64,000 bases of DNA from Bradyrhizobium canariense (GCF_900105125.1 NZ_LT629750.1:2914001-2978000); one strand, 5' to 3'; shown: positions 33,376 to 42,589, counted from the stretch's first letter. Notes: generated by a model not told the origin, from the sequence alone. A program made the numbers and translations.

Positions 33376-34296
33376 ATGCCGCAATCCGCATCCGGGACCG
33401 TATCCATGCAGCAGCAATTCGACCGCGCCGCCGAGGACCTTGGCAACTCGATCCATTTCGAACACGTCAACGTCCAGGTGCCCGACCAGCGCCTGGCGTC
33501 GCTATTTTATGTCGCCGGGCTCGGGCTCACCCGCGATCCCTATTTAATGGTGTCCGACAGCAATATGTGGGTCAATGTCGGCCGAAGCCAGTTTCACCTG
33601 CCGAGCGGCCAAGCGCAGGTGCTGCGCGGCCATACCGGAATCGTGATTTCCGGCCGTGAAGCGCTGCTCGGCCGGCTTGCCTCCGTCGCCAGGAAGCTTG
33701 ACGGTACTGCGTTCACGTTCAAGGAGAATAACGACTACGTCGAGGCGACGTGCCCGTGGGGCAACCGCGTGCGCTGCTATGAGCCGGACGCGGCGCGCTT
33801 CGGGCGCATCACGCTCGGCATCCCCTATGTTGAGTTCGACGTGCCGATGGGCACCACGCAAGCCATTTGCGACTTCTATCCAAAGATCATGGGGATGCCC
33901 GCCGAACTCAAAAACGGCGATGGCAAGCTCGCACGCGTGAAGATGGGCAAGGACCAGTATCTGCAATTTCGCGAGACCGACCGGCCGCAGCCGGAATATG
34001 ACGGCCACCATGTGCAGATGTACATCACGAATTTCTCCGGTCCCTATCGACAGTTGTCGGAGCGCGGCCTGATCTATAGCGAAGACAACCAATACCAATA
34101 CCGTTTTCGCGATATCGTCGATCTCGAGAGCGGCAAGCCATTGTTCACCATCGAGCACGAAGTGCGCAGCGCCACGCACCCGATGTATTTGCGGCCGATG
34201 GTCAACCGCAATCCGGCACAGACCAACAGTAATTACGCATCCGGCCACGACCAATGGCTGTGGGCGATGGAGCCGGACGAGTACGACCGGCGATAA
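33376..34296 (+). CDS. Two-domain VOC protein, extradiol dioxygenase-like
   Basis: The protein has 306 residues (296 if ATG 33406 is used; neither start has a strong ribosome site). It has two VOC modules. Candidate metal ligands in the catalytic order His-His-Glu are in SIHFEHVNVQVPD, in YDGHHVQMYITNF and in PLFTIEHEVRS. This layout suits extradiol ring-cleavage dioxygenases or related isomerases. It diverges from the carboxymuconolactone decarboxylase-like gene and converges on the exporter gene with a 6-bp gap. Its place among aromatic-type genes supports a catabolic role. Confidence 0.75.
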   Translation: MPQSASGTVSMQQQFDRAAEDLGNSIHFEHVNVQVPDQRLASLFYVAGLGLTRDPYLMVSDSNMWVNVGRSQFHLPSGQAQVLRGHTGIVISGREALLGRLASVARKLDGTAFTFKENNDYVEATCPWGNRVRCYEPDAARFGRITLGIPYVEFDVPMGTTQAICDFYPKIMGMPAELKNGDGKLARVKMGKDQYLQFRETDRPQPEYDGHHVQMYITNFSGPYRQLSERGLIYSEDNQYQYRFRDIVDLESGKPLFTIEHEVRSATHPMYLRPMVNRNPAQTNSNYASGHDQWLWAMEPDEYDRR

Positions 34297-34302
34297 CGCG
34301 CG

Positions 34303-35835
34303 TCAGCTTTTCATCGCCGCGCCGGTCTGCCGGATCGTCAACCAGCCTATGATGCCGCCAAGTGCGGCGCATGACGCTGCAACCAGCATCACCGTGCGCA
34401 AAGCGCGCTCGAATGCCGAAGTTGCGGCGCCAGTGACGCCGGCCTGTCCGGCCAGAACCGCGTTCAATACCTCGTTGGCGTGCGCCGGCGCCATGTCCGC
34501 CAGATGATGTGAGAAGCTGGCGAATAAAACAGCACCGAGCGCCGCCACGGCCAGCAGCCCCGCCACTCGCGCAACGGCGTTGTTGACGCCTGAGGCTATG
34601 CCGGCGTGGGCCTCGCCAACCGAGGCCATCACGGTCGACGTCAGCGGTGAAACGGTCATCATCATCCCGACCGCGAGCGTGCAAATCGGGGGAAACACGC
34701 TGCTCCAATAAGGCCCGCCCCAATCGGCGAAGGAGAGCCATAACAATCCGGCGGCAGTGATGATCGGCCCTGCCGTCAGCGACATCCGCGGACCGAAACG
34801 GTCGGACAGAGCGCCTGAGGACGACGAGCCAAACCCCATGATCAGCGCATACGGCAAGAACGTCGCGCCGGCCTGGGTTGCGGAATAGCCACCCAGCCGG
34901 ATCAGGCCGAAGGGCAGAAAATACAGCACGCCGCCAAGCGCGAAATAAACCAGCAGCGTCAGCGCATTGGTTCCGGAAAAATCGCGCGAGCGATAGAGCG
35001 ACAGCGGCATCATCGCGTGTTCGGGCGAATACGCTTCGATGGCGAGGAACGCCAGTAGAAAGGCTGCGCCCAACCCCAGCGCGCCGAGCACGAAGACGTC
35101 GCGGAATCCCGACGCCGGAATGGCGCCAAGCCCCCAGGTAATTGCCGCAAGACCGATCGCGACTGCGGCGGCGCCTTTCCAGTCCAGCCGCTTCGCCTGG
35201 GGATCGTGGCTCTCGCAGGCAAACAGGATCGCAAGACCGGCCGCGGCAATCGCGAGCGGCACATTGATCAGGAAAATTGCCCGCCACGACACATGATCGA
35301 CCAGCCAGCCGCCGAGCACCGGCCCGGCCGCGGCTGTCAGTGCACCGACGCCTGCCCATACACCGATCGCGTGGCTGCGCTCATGCTCGTCGAACGTCGC
35401 GCCGAGCATGGCGAGACTGGCCGGCGTCAGCAATGCCGCGCCAAGACCTTGCACCGCACGGCTGGCGACCAGCACGTCGATGTCAGGTGAGAGGCCGCAG
35501 GCAATCGAGGCCATCGTAAACAGCGCAACACCGACCAGAAAGATCCGGCGGCGGCCGTAAAGATCGGCGGCGGAGCCTCCGACCAGGACCAGCGCGCCCA
35601 ATAGCAACAAATAGCCGTTGACGATCCATTGCGTGGATATTGCATCGGCGCGCAGTGCCTGCTGGATCGCAGGGAGCGCGATGTTCACGACCGAACCGTC
35701 GATGAATGCCATGCTCGATCCAAGGATCGTCGCCGCCAGCGTCAGCCGCTTGCGCCGTTGCGACAAGGCGACCGGGAATACGGGCGTGGCGCGGATGACG
35801 CCGGCGTCGCAGGGTGACCTTGAAACACCGAGCAT
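34303..35835 (-). CDS. MFS transporter, DHA2 (EmrB/QacA) family
   Basis: The 510-residue protein has about 14 membrane segments. The motif FIDGSVVNIALPAIQ marks TM1 and GGSAADLYGRRRIFLVGV the TM2-3 loop of the DHA2 drug:proton antiporters. ASRAVQGLGAALLTPASLAM is TM4 and GPVLGGWLVDHVSWRAIFLI the antiporter motif C region. It exports drugs or small organic compounds. It lies 74 bp downstream of the alpha/beta hydrolase gene on the same strand and may be the last gene of that operon. Confidence 0.92.
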   Translation of the reverse strand: MLGVSRSPCDAGVIRATPVFPVALSQRRKRLTLAATILGSSMAFIDGSVVNIALPAIQQALRADAISTQWIVNGYLLLLGALVLVGGSAADLYGRRRIFLVGVALFTMASIACGLSPDIDVLVASRAVQGLGAALLTPASLAMLGATFDEHERSHAIGVWAGVGALTAAAGPVLGGWLVDHVSWRAIFLINVPLAIAAAGLAILFACESHDPQAKRLDWKGAAAVAIGLAAITWGLGAIPASGFRDVFVLGALGLGAAFLLAFLAIEAYSPEHAMMPLSLYRSRDFSGTNALTLLVYFALGGVLYFLPFGLIRLGGYSATQAGATFLPYALIMGFGSSSSGALSDRFGPRMSLTAGPIITAAGLLWLSFADWGGPYWSSVFPPICTLAVGMMMTVSPLTSTVMASVGEAHAGIASGVNNAVARVAGLLAVAALGAVLFASFSHHLADMAPAHANEVLNAVLAGQAGVTGAATSAFERALRTVMLVAASCAALGGIIGWLTIRQTGAAMKS

Positions 35836-35909
35836 CAGACCCTCGCCATCAACGCTGCCGCCGCATGCTCCGCGATTCTATCGGCAGGCTGTCGAGGGCG
35901 CCATAGCGC

Positions 35910-36758
35910 TCATCCGGCCTGCCGGATCTGGTGAAGAACAGGCGCGATATATTGCCGGAACTGGGCCGGATTCTCGCTCATCGGAAAATGACCGAGCTTC
36001 TCCATGATCGTGACCTGCGCGCCGGGAATGCTTCGCGCCGTGCGCAGCGTATCCTCGGGTGTGCAGGAGAAGTCGTATTCACCTGTCAGCAGATAAAGCG
36101 GACATGTCGCGGTATCGATCTTTTCGACCCGTCCGCGCAGATCGCCGTCCACCCGGTAAAAATGCAGGTCGCCTTTAAAGACCCCCGGCCCGCCCTGCAT
36201 GTAACTCCAAAGCGTTTCCCGGCGCGCGCTTTGCGGGCTCTGCGGCGCGATCAGCCCGGACACCAGCGCGGCACAGACTTCGCCGCCATGAACGTCGGGC
36301 CTGTTGAGCCAGTTGGTATCGTACCATGGCTGCTGAAAGTCGGCCGCTTCAAGCCCGATCAGCGCGCGAAACTCGCGGGCGTGATCAATCGCCAGATTGA
36401 GCACGATGCGGCCGCCGATCGAGCATCCCATCACCACCGGTCGCTGCAGCGAAAGCGCTGCGCAAAACGCCCGGATGCTCTGCGTATAGCTCGCCGTCGT
36501 CAGCAGGTACTCGTCCGTTGCTTCATCAGGCGGATTCGATTTGCCATGCCAGGGCATATCGAACGCGATAATCCTGTAATACTGCGTCAACTCGGCATCG
36601 CAGAGCAGATACCGCCACTGCCTGGTGTCGGAGCCGGCGGTGTGCAGGCAGACCAGCGGGATGCCCGAGCCGTTTTCCTCGAAATAGACACGATGCATCA
36701 CGCCGTTGATGTCGACCTGCACGTATCGGCCGGTGATCGGTTCTATCTGTCCATTCAT
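35910..36758 (-). CDS. Alpha/beta hydrolase
   Basis: ATG 36758 overlaps the stop of the upstream gene (ATGA), giving 282 residues; upstream in-frame sequence belongs to that gene. The oxyanion segment is VCLHTAGSDTRQW, the nucleophile elbow GCSIGG (Ser113), the acid lies in LLTGEYDFSCTP, and the His in MEKLGHFPMSENP. It resembles C-C or ester hydrolases of aromatic pathways. It is translationally coupled to a small SCP2-like gene and sits downstream of the GMC dehydrogenase operon, suggesting a linked catabolic role. Confidence 0.88.
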   Translation of the reverse strand: MNGQIEPITGRYVQVDINGVMHRVYFEENGSGIPLVCLHTAGSDTRQWRYLLCDAELTQYYRIIAFDMPWHGKSNPPDEATDEYLLTTASYTQSIRAFCAALSLQRPVVMGCSIGGRIVLNLAIDHAREFRALIGLEAADFQQPWYDTNWLNRPDVHGGEVCAALVSGLIAPQSPQSARRETLWSYMQGGPGVFKGDLHFYRVDGDLRGRVEKIDTATCPLYLLTGEYDFSCTPEDTLRTARSIPGAQVTIMEKLGHFPMSENPAQFRQYIAPVLHQIRQAG

Positions 36759-37195
36759 GCTGACATCTCCGCCGGCACGGAACGCGGCAACGCCAGCAGA
36801 TCCTTGAAGTACTGCAAATGCGTCATGAACGGATGCAGCTCGCCGGCCAGATGCGCCTCGCCGCGCTTGGTCAGCGCCAGCAGATCGTGCCATCCGGGCC
36901 TGGGTTCAGGCCGCCAATACTCGATCCATGCCTGAGGTGACGCCGTATAGCTGAAGCGCCAGGACGGCATTATCTTGGGCATTGCGGACATTTCGGCAAT
37001 ACGGCCCTGGCGAATTGAAACCAGCAACGGCTGACCGATCGGGCCCAGCAGGCAATCGACGTTCAACCATCGTCCGGCGCGAAGCAGTTCACGATCGGCG
37101 TCGAGCAGCTTCGGCAAGGTCTCAAACGTGCTGACGACCCGCATGTCGGCAGCACCCGACACCGTTTCCTGATCTGAGACTGCAGCACCAGTCAT
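36755..37195 (-). CDS. SCP2-like unknown protein
   Basis: The 146-residue protein has a pattern seen in small lipid-binding-like proteins: VSIRQGRIAEMSAMPKIMPS, then WRFSYTASPQAWIEYWRPEP and GEAHLAGELHPFMTHLQYFK. The G-R-I/W-x-F/W-x2-Y-W order recalls SCP2 sterol-carrier folds, but I cannot assign it firmly. It is coupled by ATGA overlap to the alpha/beta hydrolase and starts 61 bp after the cytochrome stop. It may bind a hydrophobic substrate for the operon's enzymes. Confidence 0.65.
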   Translation of the reverse strand: MTGAAVSDQETVSGAADMRVVSTFETLPKLLDADRELLRAGRWLNVDCLLGPIGQPLLVSIRQGRIAEMSAMPKIMPSWRFSYTASPQAWIEYWRPEPRPGWHDLLALTKRGEAHLAGELHPFMTHLQYFKDLLALPRSVPAEMSA

Positions 37196-37256
37196 AATGC
37201 ATCTCCCGGTCTTGAGCGCCTTCCTGATCGGTGCAAGAGCGCTCCACTGGCAGAGA

Positions 37257-38543
37257 CTACTGCGAAGCGGAACGCTCGCGCGGACCGGATACTTTGCTCC
37301 GCAAAGCCCTCACTGTGTCGGCGTCAACGGCTGAAGCTGCATTGCCCCAGCTGTTGCGAATGTAGGTGACGACAGCGGCGACCTGGCTGTCGTCGAGGCG
37401 ATAGCCGAGCGAAGGCATCGCAGGCGATGTCGGGAACGCATCGGTCCCTGCGCCCCTGACGCCGGTCAGGATAATCCGCACCAAAGTGGTGGGATCGTCC
37501 TGCCTGACGATGGCGTCCCCGGCAAGACGAGGAAAGATGTGCTCAATCCCGGCGCCGATGCGGGTATGGCAGGCCGAACAGGTATCGACAAAGATGGCCT
37601 CACCGACCTGCATGCGGGGATCCGACGCGGGGATCGGCGCTGGCGCCGGCGCGCCCGCGGCTCCCCGCTCCTTCAGGTAAACCGCAATCGCCTTGAGATC
37701 AGCATCCGGCATCTTCGAAGTCGAATATTCGACGACCTCCTTCATCGGACCGCTGGCAATCGTGGTCCGCGTCTGACCGGTCTTGAGATACTGAACGACC
37801 TCTTCAACTGACCATTTGCCGAGGCCCGACGGCTCATCATTGGTGATATTCGGCGCCGTCCAGTTGTCGATCCGGTTGCCCTGCAGGAACTGGTCGGCCT
37901 TGTTCGCCCCAAATGCGTTCAGTGGTGTATGGCAGGCGCCGCAATGGCCCAGCCCCTCCACCAAATAGGCGCCGCGATTGAACTCTTCAGAACGTTGGGG
38001 ATCGGGCACGAAGCGGCCCGGCTTGAAGAACAGCGCATTCCACCCCATCATCGCAGTGCGAATGCTGAACGGAAACGGCAGCGTATTGCGGTTGACGATG
38101 TTCGAGACCGGCGTAAGCGTCCGCAGATAATCGTAGATCGCGTCAGTGTCCTGACGTGTCACCTTCGTATAATAGGGATAAGGAAACGCCGGATAGAGAT
38201 AGCCGCCATCGGGCCTTCGCCCTTGATGGATTGCACGCGCAAAATCGTTCCTGGACCAGTGGCCGATGCCCGTTGCATCATCAGGCGTAATATTCGGCGT
38301 CACGATCGCGCCGAACGGCGTCGCCAGCGCAAGGCCGCCGGCGAATGGCTGCCCGCCAGGCGCGGTGTGACAGGCGATGCAATCACCGGCCGTGGCCAAT
38401 GCCTTGCCGCGCATGACGCTGACGTAATTGTCCGGGTCCGCCATCGCGCGATCTGCGGCAATCACAGCGACCAGCAAGATCGCGTATCGCCATCTGTTTG
38501 CCAGCCGGGCAACGCCGGATGTGGTGCCAGCCGGTGATTTCAT
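37257..38543 (-). CDS. Triheme cytochrome c subunit of a membrane dehydrogenase
   Basis: ATG 38543 overlaps the GMC subunit stop (ATGA) and is followed by a signal/anchor segment (YAILLVAVIAADRAMA); the frame further upstream is not this gene. The 428-residue product has three CxxCH heme sites: CIACH (55-59), CGACH (201-205) and CSACH (322-326). This matches the cytochrome subunit of gluconate, sorbitol or alcohol dehydrogenases, which passes electrons from the flavin subunit to ubiquinone in the inner membrane facing the periplasm. Confidence 0.92.
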   Translation of the reverse strand: MKSPAGTTSGVARLANRWRYAILLVAVIAADRAMADPDNYVSVMRGKALATAGDCIACHTAPGGQPFAGGLALATPFGAIVTPNITPDDATGIGHWSRNDFARAIHQGRRPDGGYLYPAFPYPYYTKVTRQDTDAIYDYLRTLTPVSNIVNRNTLPFPFSIRTAMMGWNALFFKPGRFVPDPQRSEEFNRGAYLVEGLGHCGACHTPLNAFGANKADQFLQGNRIDNWTAPNITNDEPSGLGKWSVEEVVQYLKTGQTRTTIASGPMKEVVEYSTSKMPDADLKAIAVYLKERGAAGAPAPAPIPASDPRMQVGEAIFVDTCSACHTRIGAGIEHIFPRLAGDAIVRQDDPTTLVRIILTGVRGAGTDAFPTSPAMPSLGYRLDDSQVAAVVTYIRNSWGNAASAVDADTVRALRSKVSGPRERSASQ

Positions 38544-40303
38544 AGCTGCACCAGCGGGCCGGGAGATCTGAGATAGCGCTGGATCGCTTCGAGCGACCAA
38601 TAGGTCAGCGCGCCGACGGTGCCGGTCGGATTGTAGCCTGCGTTTTGCGGAAACGCCGAAGCGCCCATGACGAACACGTTCGACACATCCCAGGACTGAA
38701 GATAGCGGTTGAGCACGCTGGTCTTCGGATCGTTGCCAAAAACGGCGCCACCGGTGTTGTGCGTGGTCTGATACGGAACCACCGACCACGGGCCGACCAG
38801 TCGATTTAACTGGGTTTGCTTGGCCCCCATCGCCTTGGCGATTTCATCGCAGCGATCGGCCATCCAGTTCGCCATCTTGCGTTCGTTGTCCTGATAGTCG
38901 AACGTCATGCGCATCAAGGGCCGGCCGAGCGGATCCTTATAGGTCGGATCGAGGTCGAGATAGTTGTTGCGATAACTCATGACGCTGCCTTGCGCGCCGA
39001 CGCTGGTGACACGCTGATAGGTTTCGCTGACCGCCTTTTTCCATTTGCTGCCCCATGTCGGCGTGCCGCGCGGCGTCGGGTGATAGAGAATGGGCCGCCC
39101 GTTGGTATGGGCAGAGGTGATGGAAGCCCCGCCGACGAAGCCATGCGGGGCGTGATCGAAATTGTCGCTGTTATAGTCGTCCGCCGCGACGCCGAGCGAA
39201 CCTGCCGCCGCGAACGGATTGAACTTGGCGTCCTCGAAAAATGCCGTTGAACCGGAGCCGGTCTGGTAGGCGTAATTGCGTCCGACGACGCCCTCGTCCT
39301 GCGCGGGATCGTAGGGCTTGCCGATTCCCGACAGCAGCAGCAGGCGTACGTTGAAGAGCCCGTAGGCGCAGACCAGCACAAGATCTGCCGGCTGCTCCCA
39401 TTCCTGGCCGTTGAGATCGACATAGGTGACGCCGGTGGCGGTCTTGCCGTCGGCGGACAGGTTGACCTTCATGACTTCGCTGTCGGTCCGCGCCTCGAAA
39501 GTCGGCTGGCGAACGAGCGCCGGCAATACGCAGGTTTGCGGCGACGCCTTGGAATAATTGGCACAGCCGAAACGCTCACAGAAGCCGCAATAGGTGCAGG
39601 GCGCCATGCTGCATCCATACGGATTGGTATAAGCGGCAGAAATATTGGCGGATGGACGGGGAAAGGGATGCAGGCCGAGACCGCTTGCCGCCTTGGTGAA
39701 TAATTCCTGGGCGTAGCCTTGTTTCATCGGCGGCGTCGGATAATCCCTGTCGCGCGCGCCTTCGAAAGGATTGCCCCCCGGCTGGATCTGGCCCTTGATG
39801 TTGCCGGCCTTGCCGGAGATGCCCGCAAGATACTCGAACTTGTCGTAATAGGGTTCGAGCTCATCATAGCTGACCGGCCAGTCCTGAATGTGGTTTCCTT
39901 CCGGAAAAATTGCTTCGCCGTAGCGCTCGATCATGTGGCTGCGAATGCGAAAGTCGTTGGGCAGAAAACGCCAGGTCTGACCGTTCCAGTGCACTCCCGC
40001 GCCGCCGACGCCATTGCCCGGCAGGAAGCTGCCCCATTTGCGGATCGGCAACGCCGTCTGCGAAGGATTGTTTCGCATCGTGAGCGTTTCCTGCTTTGGG
40101 CGCAGGAAAACGTCGTGGCGCACGGCATAACGCAATTCGTCCGGCGCCGTGCCGATATTGAAGTCGGTTGCGGTATCGCGCCACGGGCCGCGCTCGATCG
40201 CGACGACTTCCAAACCCGTGCGCGAGAGTTCATAGGCCAGGATCGATCCGGTCCAGCCGAGGCCGACGATCACGACATCCTTGCGTGGCAGACGGCGCGC
40301 CAT
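38540..40303 (-). CDS. GMC-family FAD dehydrogenase, large subunit
   Basis: The start at 40303 shares a base with the preceding stop (TGATG), giving 587 residues. The FAD motif VVIVGLGWTGSILAYELSR is N-terminal. A cysteine cluster GCSMAPCTYCGFCERFGC near residue 235 resembles the 3Fe-4S site of bacterial FAD-glucose dehydrogenases. The catalytic His lies in TTHNTGG and the Asn in FPQNAGYNPTGTVGALTYW. With the gamma subunit and the triheme cytochrome it forms a periplasmic membrane dehydrogenase for a sugar, sugar acid or alcohol. Confidence 0.93.
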   Translation of the reverse strand: MARRLPRKDVVIVGLGWTGSILAYELSRTGLEVVAIERGPWRDTATDFNIGTAPDELRYAVRHDVFLRPKQETLTMRNNPSQTALPIRKWGSFLPGNGVGGAGVHWNGQTWRFLPNDFRIRSHMIERYGEAIFPEGNHIQDWPVSYDELEPYYDKFEYLAGISGKAGNIKGQIQPGGNPFEGARDRDYPTPPMKQGYAQELFTKAASGLGLHPFPRPSANISAAYTNPYGCSMAPCTYCGFCERFGCANYSKASPQTCVLPALVRQPTFEARTDSEVMKVNLSADGKTATGVTYVDLNGQEWEQPADLVLVCAYGLFNVRLLLLSGIGKPYDPAQDEGVVGRNYAYQTGSGSTAFFEDAKFNPFAAAGSLGVAADDYNSDNFDHAPHGFVGGASITSAHTNGRPILYHPTPRGTPTWGSKWKKAVSETYQRVTSVGAQGSVMSYRNNYLDLDPTYKDPLGRPLMRMTFDYQDNERKMANWMADRCDEIAKAMGAKQTQLNRLVGPWSVVPYQTTHNTGGAVFGNDPKTSVLNRYLQSWDVSNVFVMGASAFPQNAGYNPTGTVGALTYWSLEAIQRYLRSPGPLVQL

Positions 40304-41094
40304 CAGTGCTCTCCCCACGCTGGGCGGCCTTGCATGGCGACCGGAGGCAACTGGTAAGTCTGATTAGGCTTCTCCATGACGTCGCGATAATCGTAGCGAA
40401 CGCCGGGGAAACCGATCAGCTTCCATCCCGCCATGTCGCGATTGCCGCCATAAATGGGATCGGCGAAGAAGCCTTCCAGCGTATTGCTGTGGATTGCCGA
40501 GAACAGCATCTTGCTGCTGAAATTCGGCAGTACCACCTCGCCCTTTTCCATGGCGGTCAGCAGCCTTTCCTGCTCATCAACAGTGAGCTGAACGAAGCCG
40601 CGACCGCCGAAGCTTGTCTTGCAATAGGCCTCCAGCGCCGCGAGCCCCAGACGGTATTGTTGTCGCGGGACCAGCGGTGACTGCAAACCCTGGGTCGGCA
40701 ACGGCGATGCGGAAAATGGTCCCTGCATGTAGAGCCAGTCATGCCCACCATAGGGCCCCGTCAACTGGCGGTCGATAAAGGTCGTGACGCCCGCATCCTT
40801 CGCACCTGGCCCGAGATCGTCAGTTGGAATCAGGCGATCGACAACGGCATCGACGATGGCAGCTTCCTCGGATGTAAAAAAGAGATAGCCGCCGGGCTTT
40901 ACCGGCACCACAGGATAGGCCTCGTTGGGATCCCACGGCAAAACCTTGGTCACCACGCGGGCACTGGCGCCGCCGGTTGTGATGAGGAGAGCCGCGCTTG
41001 CCAGCAAGCTTCGGCGCGTAATGTGGCGGGGATGCCGGGTGGCCGCGGACGTCAGAGGTTTTCCGTCTGGCGAATGAGAGCCCAGATGCGCCAT
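40303..41094 (-). CDS. Gluconate 2-dehydrogenase subunit 3 family protein (gamma subunit)
   Basis: The 263-residue protein has a twin-arginine-type leader (ITRRSLLASAALLITTGGAS). The subunit 3 core includes LFFTSEEAAIVDAVVDRLIP, DAGVTTFIDRQLTGPYG and a C-terminal GWKLIGFPGVRYDY block. This small subunit carries the folded catalytic subunit across the membrane by the Tat route and stabilises it. It is the first gene of the three-gene dehydrogenase operon, which may extend to the hydrolase and exporter genes downstream. Confidence 0.92.
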   Translation of the reverse strand: MAHLGSHSPDGKPLTSAATRHPRHITRRSLLASAALLITTGGASARVVTKVLPWDPNEAYPVVPVKPGGYLFFTSEEAAIVDAVVDRLIPTDDLGPGAKDAGVTTFIDRQLTGPYGGHDWLYMQGPFSASPLPTQGLQSPLVPRQQYRLGLAALEAYCKTSFGGRGFVQLTVDEQERLLTAMEKGEVVLPNFSSKMLFSAIHSNTLEGFFADPIYGGNRDMAGWKLIGFPGVRYDYRDVMEKPNQTYQLPPVAMQGRPAWGEH

Positions 41095-41335
41095 CGAATT
41101 CCTCCCCCGCCTTTATGTCGGCTTCTATTGCCCGATTCTCCGCAATCTGTACCTTTCTTGTACGCATGTCAGGGATGAAAATCGAAGGATCGATCTTTTT
41201 GCGGCGTCCTTGCGGTGCTCACCATTCGGAAGATGATATCCGGAAGGGCCGCGAACGGACACCGCGCAACGGCCTGCGGGACTACACGACAAAGCGCCGC
41301 TCTGCGCGACATGATTCCCGCCGGCAGCGGCCCGG
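41095..41335. other. Intergenic, nothing recognised
   Basis: The 241-bp gap between the dehydrogenase operon and the TauE/SafE gene holds the promoter of the dehydrogenase operon. Open frames here are low-quality shadows. Confidence 0.4.
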
Positions 41336-42064
41336 TCAGAAGACCAGCAAAATACCCGAGACCAGGAGGATGGCCAGGATGATGCGCCGGAACGTCATCT
41401 CGTTGACGTTGCGGAACGCGATGATGCCGAGTGCCGATCCGGCCAAGAGCGCCGGGACACTGAGGGCGAAGTTGACCAAGACCGTGCGCGACAGATCGTG
41501 CCGAAACAGCATCAGGGCAAGCGCGGATATCTGCATCACGGCAATGAAGGGCTGAACCAGACCACGCTGCTGGTTCTTCGACACGCCGTGCATGTCGCAC
41601 CAGATGGTCGGAAGCGCACCCGGCATCGCAGTTAAGCCTCCAATGAGGCCGCCACCAAAGCCGACGAGCGCATTGCCGCTTCGCTTCATCTGTTGCTGGT
41701 CGGCGAGGCTTGGCCTGGACAGCATGTATCCGGCGTAAGTGGCGACAGCCAGACCGAATCCCTCCCGGAACGTGTGAGCATCGGTATTGTCCAGCAACCA
41801 CACCGCAACGGGAATACCCAGCAGTCCGCCAAATATCAGAATCGAGCTTTCCTTCCAGCGAATGTTCTTCCGCAAAGCCCACAGATTTGCGGCCTGAACG
41901 CCGATGCTGCACGCCATCATCAATGGAATGGCTTCCAGCGGTTGCAGAACATGCAGCAGAATAGCACCAGCCACCGCCGAAAAGGCGAAGCCCGCGAGAC
42001 TCGAAACAAAGGCGCCGAAGAACACAGCTACGCTGAGCAGGAGAAACGACCCGATGCCGATCAT
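41336..42064 (-). CDS. TauE/SafE family anion permease
   Basis: From ATG 42064 the product is 242 residues (an ATG at 42070 adds two). About seven to eight membrane segments are visible. FFGAFVSSLAGFAFSAVAGA and VGFGGGLIGGLTAMPGALPT are the paired glycine-rich motifs of the TauE/SafE (DUF81) family, which exports sulfite, sulfoacetate or other organic anions. The gene follows two small genes on the same strand. Its ribosome-site region is duplicated (see 42069-42101). Confidence 0.88.
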   Translation of the reverse strand: MIGIGSFLLLSVAVFFGAFVSSLAGFAFSAVAGAILLHVLQPLEAIPLMMACSIGVQAANLWALRKNIRWKESSILIFGGLLGIPVAVWLLDNTDAHTFREGFGLAVATYAGYMLSRPSLADQQQMKRSGNALVGFGGGLIGGLTAMPGALPTIWCDMHGVSKNQQRGLVQPFIAVMQISALALMLFRHDLSRTVLVNFALSVPALLAGSALGIIAFRNVNEMTFRRIILAILLVSGILLVF

Positions 42065-42068
42065 GAGC

Positions 42069-42101
42069 AATATCTTCCGATAAAAAATATCTTCCGATAA
42101 A
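42069..42101. repeat. 16-bp direct repeat over the TauE/SafE translation start
   Basis: AATATCTTCCGATAAA occurs at 42069-42084 and 42086-42101. On the gene's strand each copy contains a GGAAGA ribosome-site-like sequence. The nearer copy ends a few bases before ATG 42064. Confidence 0.9.
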
Positions 42102-42106
42102 TGATG

Positions 42107-42305
42107 CTAGTCGTACAAAGACGGCCCCGCCTCTTGCGGCTGCGACATCGTCGCTCCCGCCACCGGAGCCTGTTGCAGGATCGTGCCTGCAAGGACATGA
42201 AGAATTAAAAATGAAATGATGATGGCCGCGATCAGCATGTTCTCGCTCGGTACGGACAGCGGCTGAGACAATTTGACCCGAGATATTTTTTCATTCGCCA
42301 GCACT
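42107..42305 (-). CDS. Small single-pass membrane protein
   Basis: The start is GTG at 42302-42304 with GGAGG eight bases upstream, giving 65 residues. One hydrophobic segment (MLIAAIIISFLILHVLAGTI) spans about residues 23-42 and is followed by a short Pro-rich tail. It lies about 40 bp before the TauE/SafE gene and overlaps the end of the 77-residue gene upstream, so the three form a likely operon. It may be a small partner of the permease. Family unknown. Confidence 0.6.
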
Positions 42306-42524
42306 TTTCCGACCTCCGATTCCCGAATTCAAATCGTGAGCATCGCTCTGATGGCTGGCGATCAGATGTTGATTTTGCCGGAGAATACGTCGCGCCTGAA
42401 GGCGACGCGAGTGCTGCAGCGCTGCGACGAATAAAGCAAAAATACTCCTTCGCTTGGCCTGTTGATCGCGAAAGGCGGAGGCGAGAAAAGCAGCTCCGTC
42501 CGCTCGATATGAGGCATGTATCAT
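42291..42524 (-). CDS. Small basic protein of unknown function
   Basis: From ATG 42524 (GGAG about 10 bases upstream) the product is 77 residues. ALFVAALQHSRRLQARRILR followed by QNQHLIAS is a helical pattern seen in small rhizobial proteins with no assigned role. Its 3' end overlaps the start of the 65-residue membrane protein by 14 bp. A perfect CRP-type palindrome lies 66-81 bases upstream of its start. The call rests on this pattern and on context; the exact start is uncertain. Confidence 0.5.
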   Translation of the reverse strand: MIHASYRADGAAFLASAFRDQQAKRRSIFALFVAALQHSRRLQARRILRQNQHLIASHQSDAHDLNSGIGGRKSAGE

Positions 42525-42589
42525 CGGAAAAAACTCCGCAGTTCGCTGTTGCAATGCGCGGGACAATGACCTGAGCCATCCGGTGCGGC

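Noticed and set aside
38544..38789. N-terminal extension of the cytochrome gene
   Set aside because: The extra 82 codons lie inside the GMC subunit gene and the real start has a signal peptide and an ATGA overlap.
42232..42579. 115-codon minus-strand open frame overlapping the two small genes
   Set aside because: It covers the same bases as the 77- and 65-residue frames but is Ser/Arg/Cys-rich without a domain or ribosome site.
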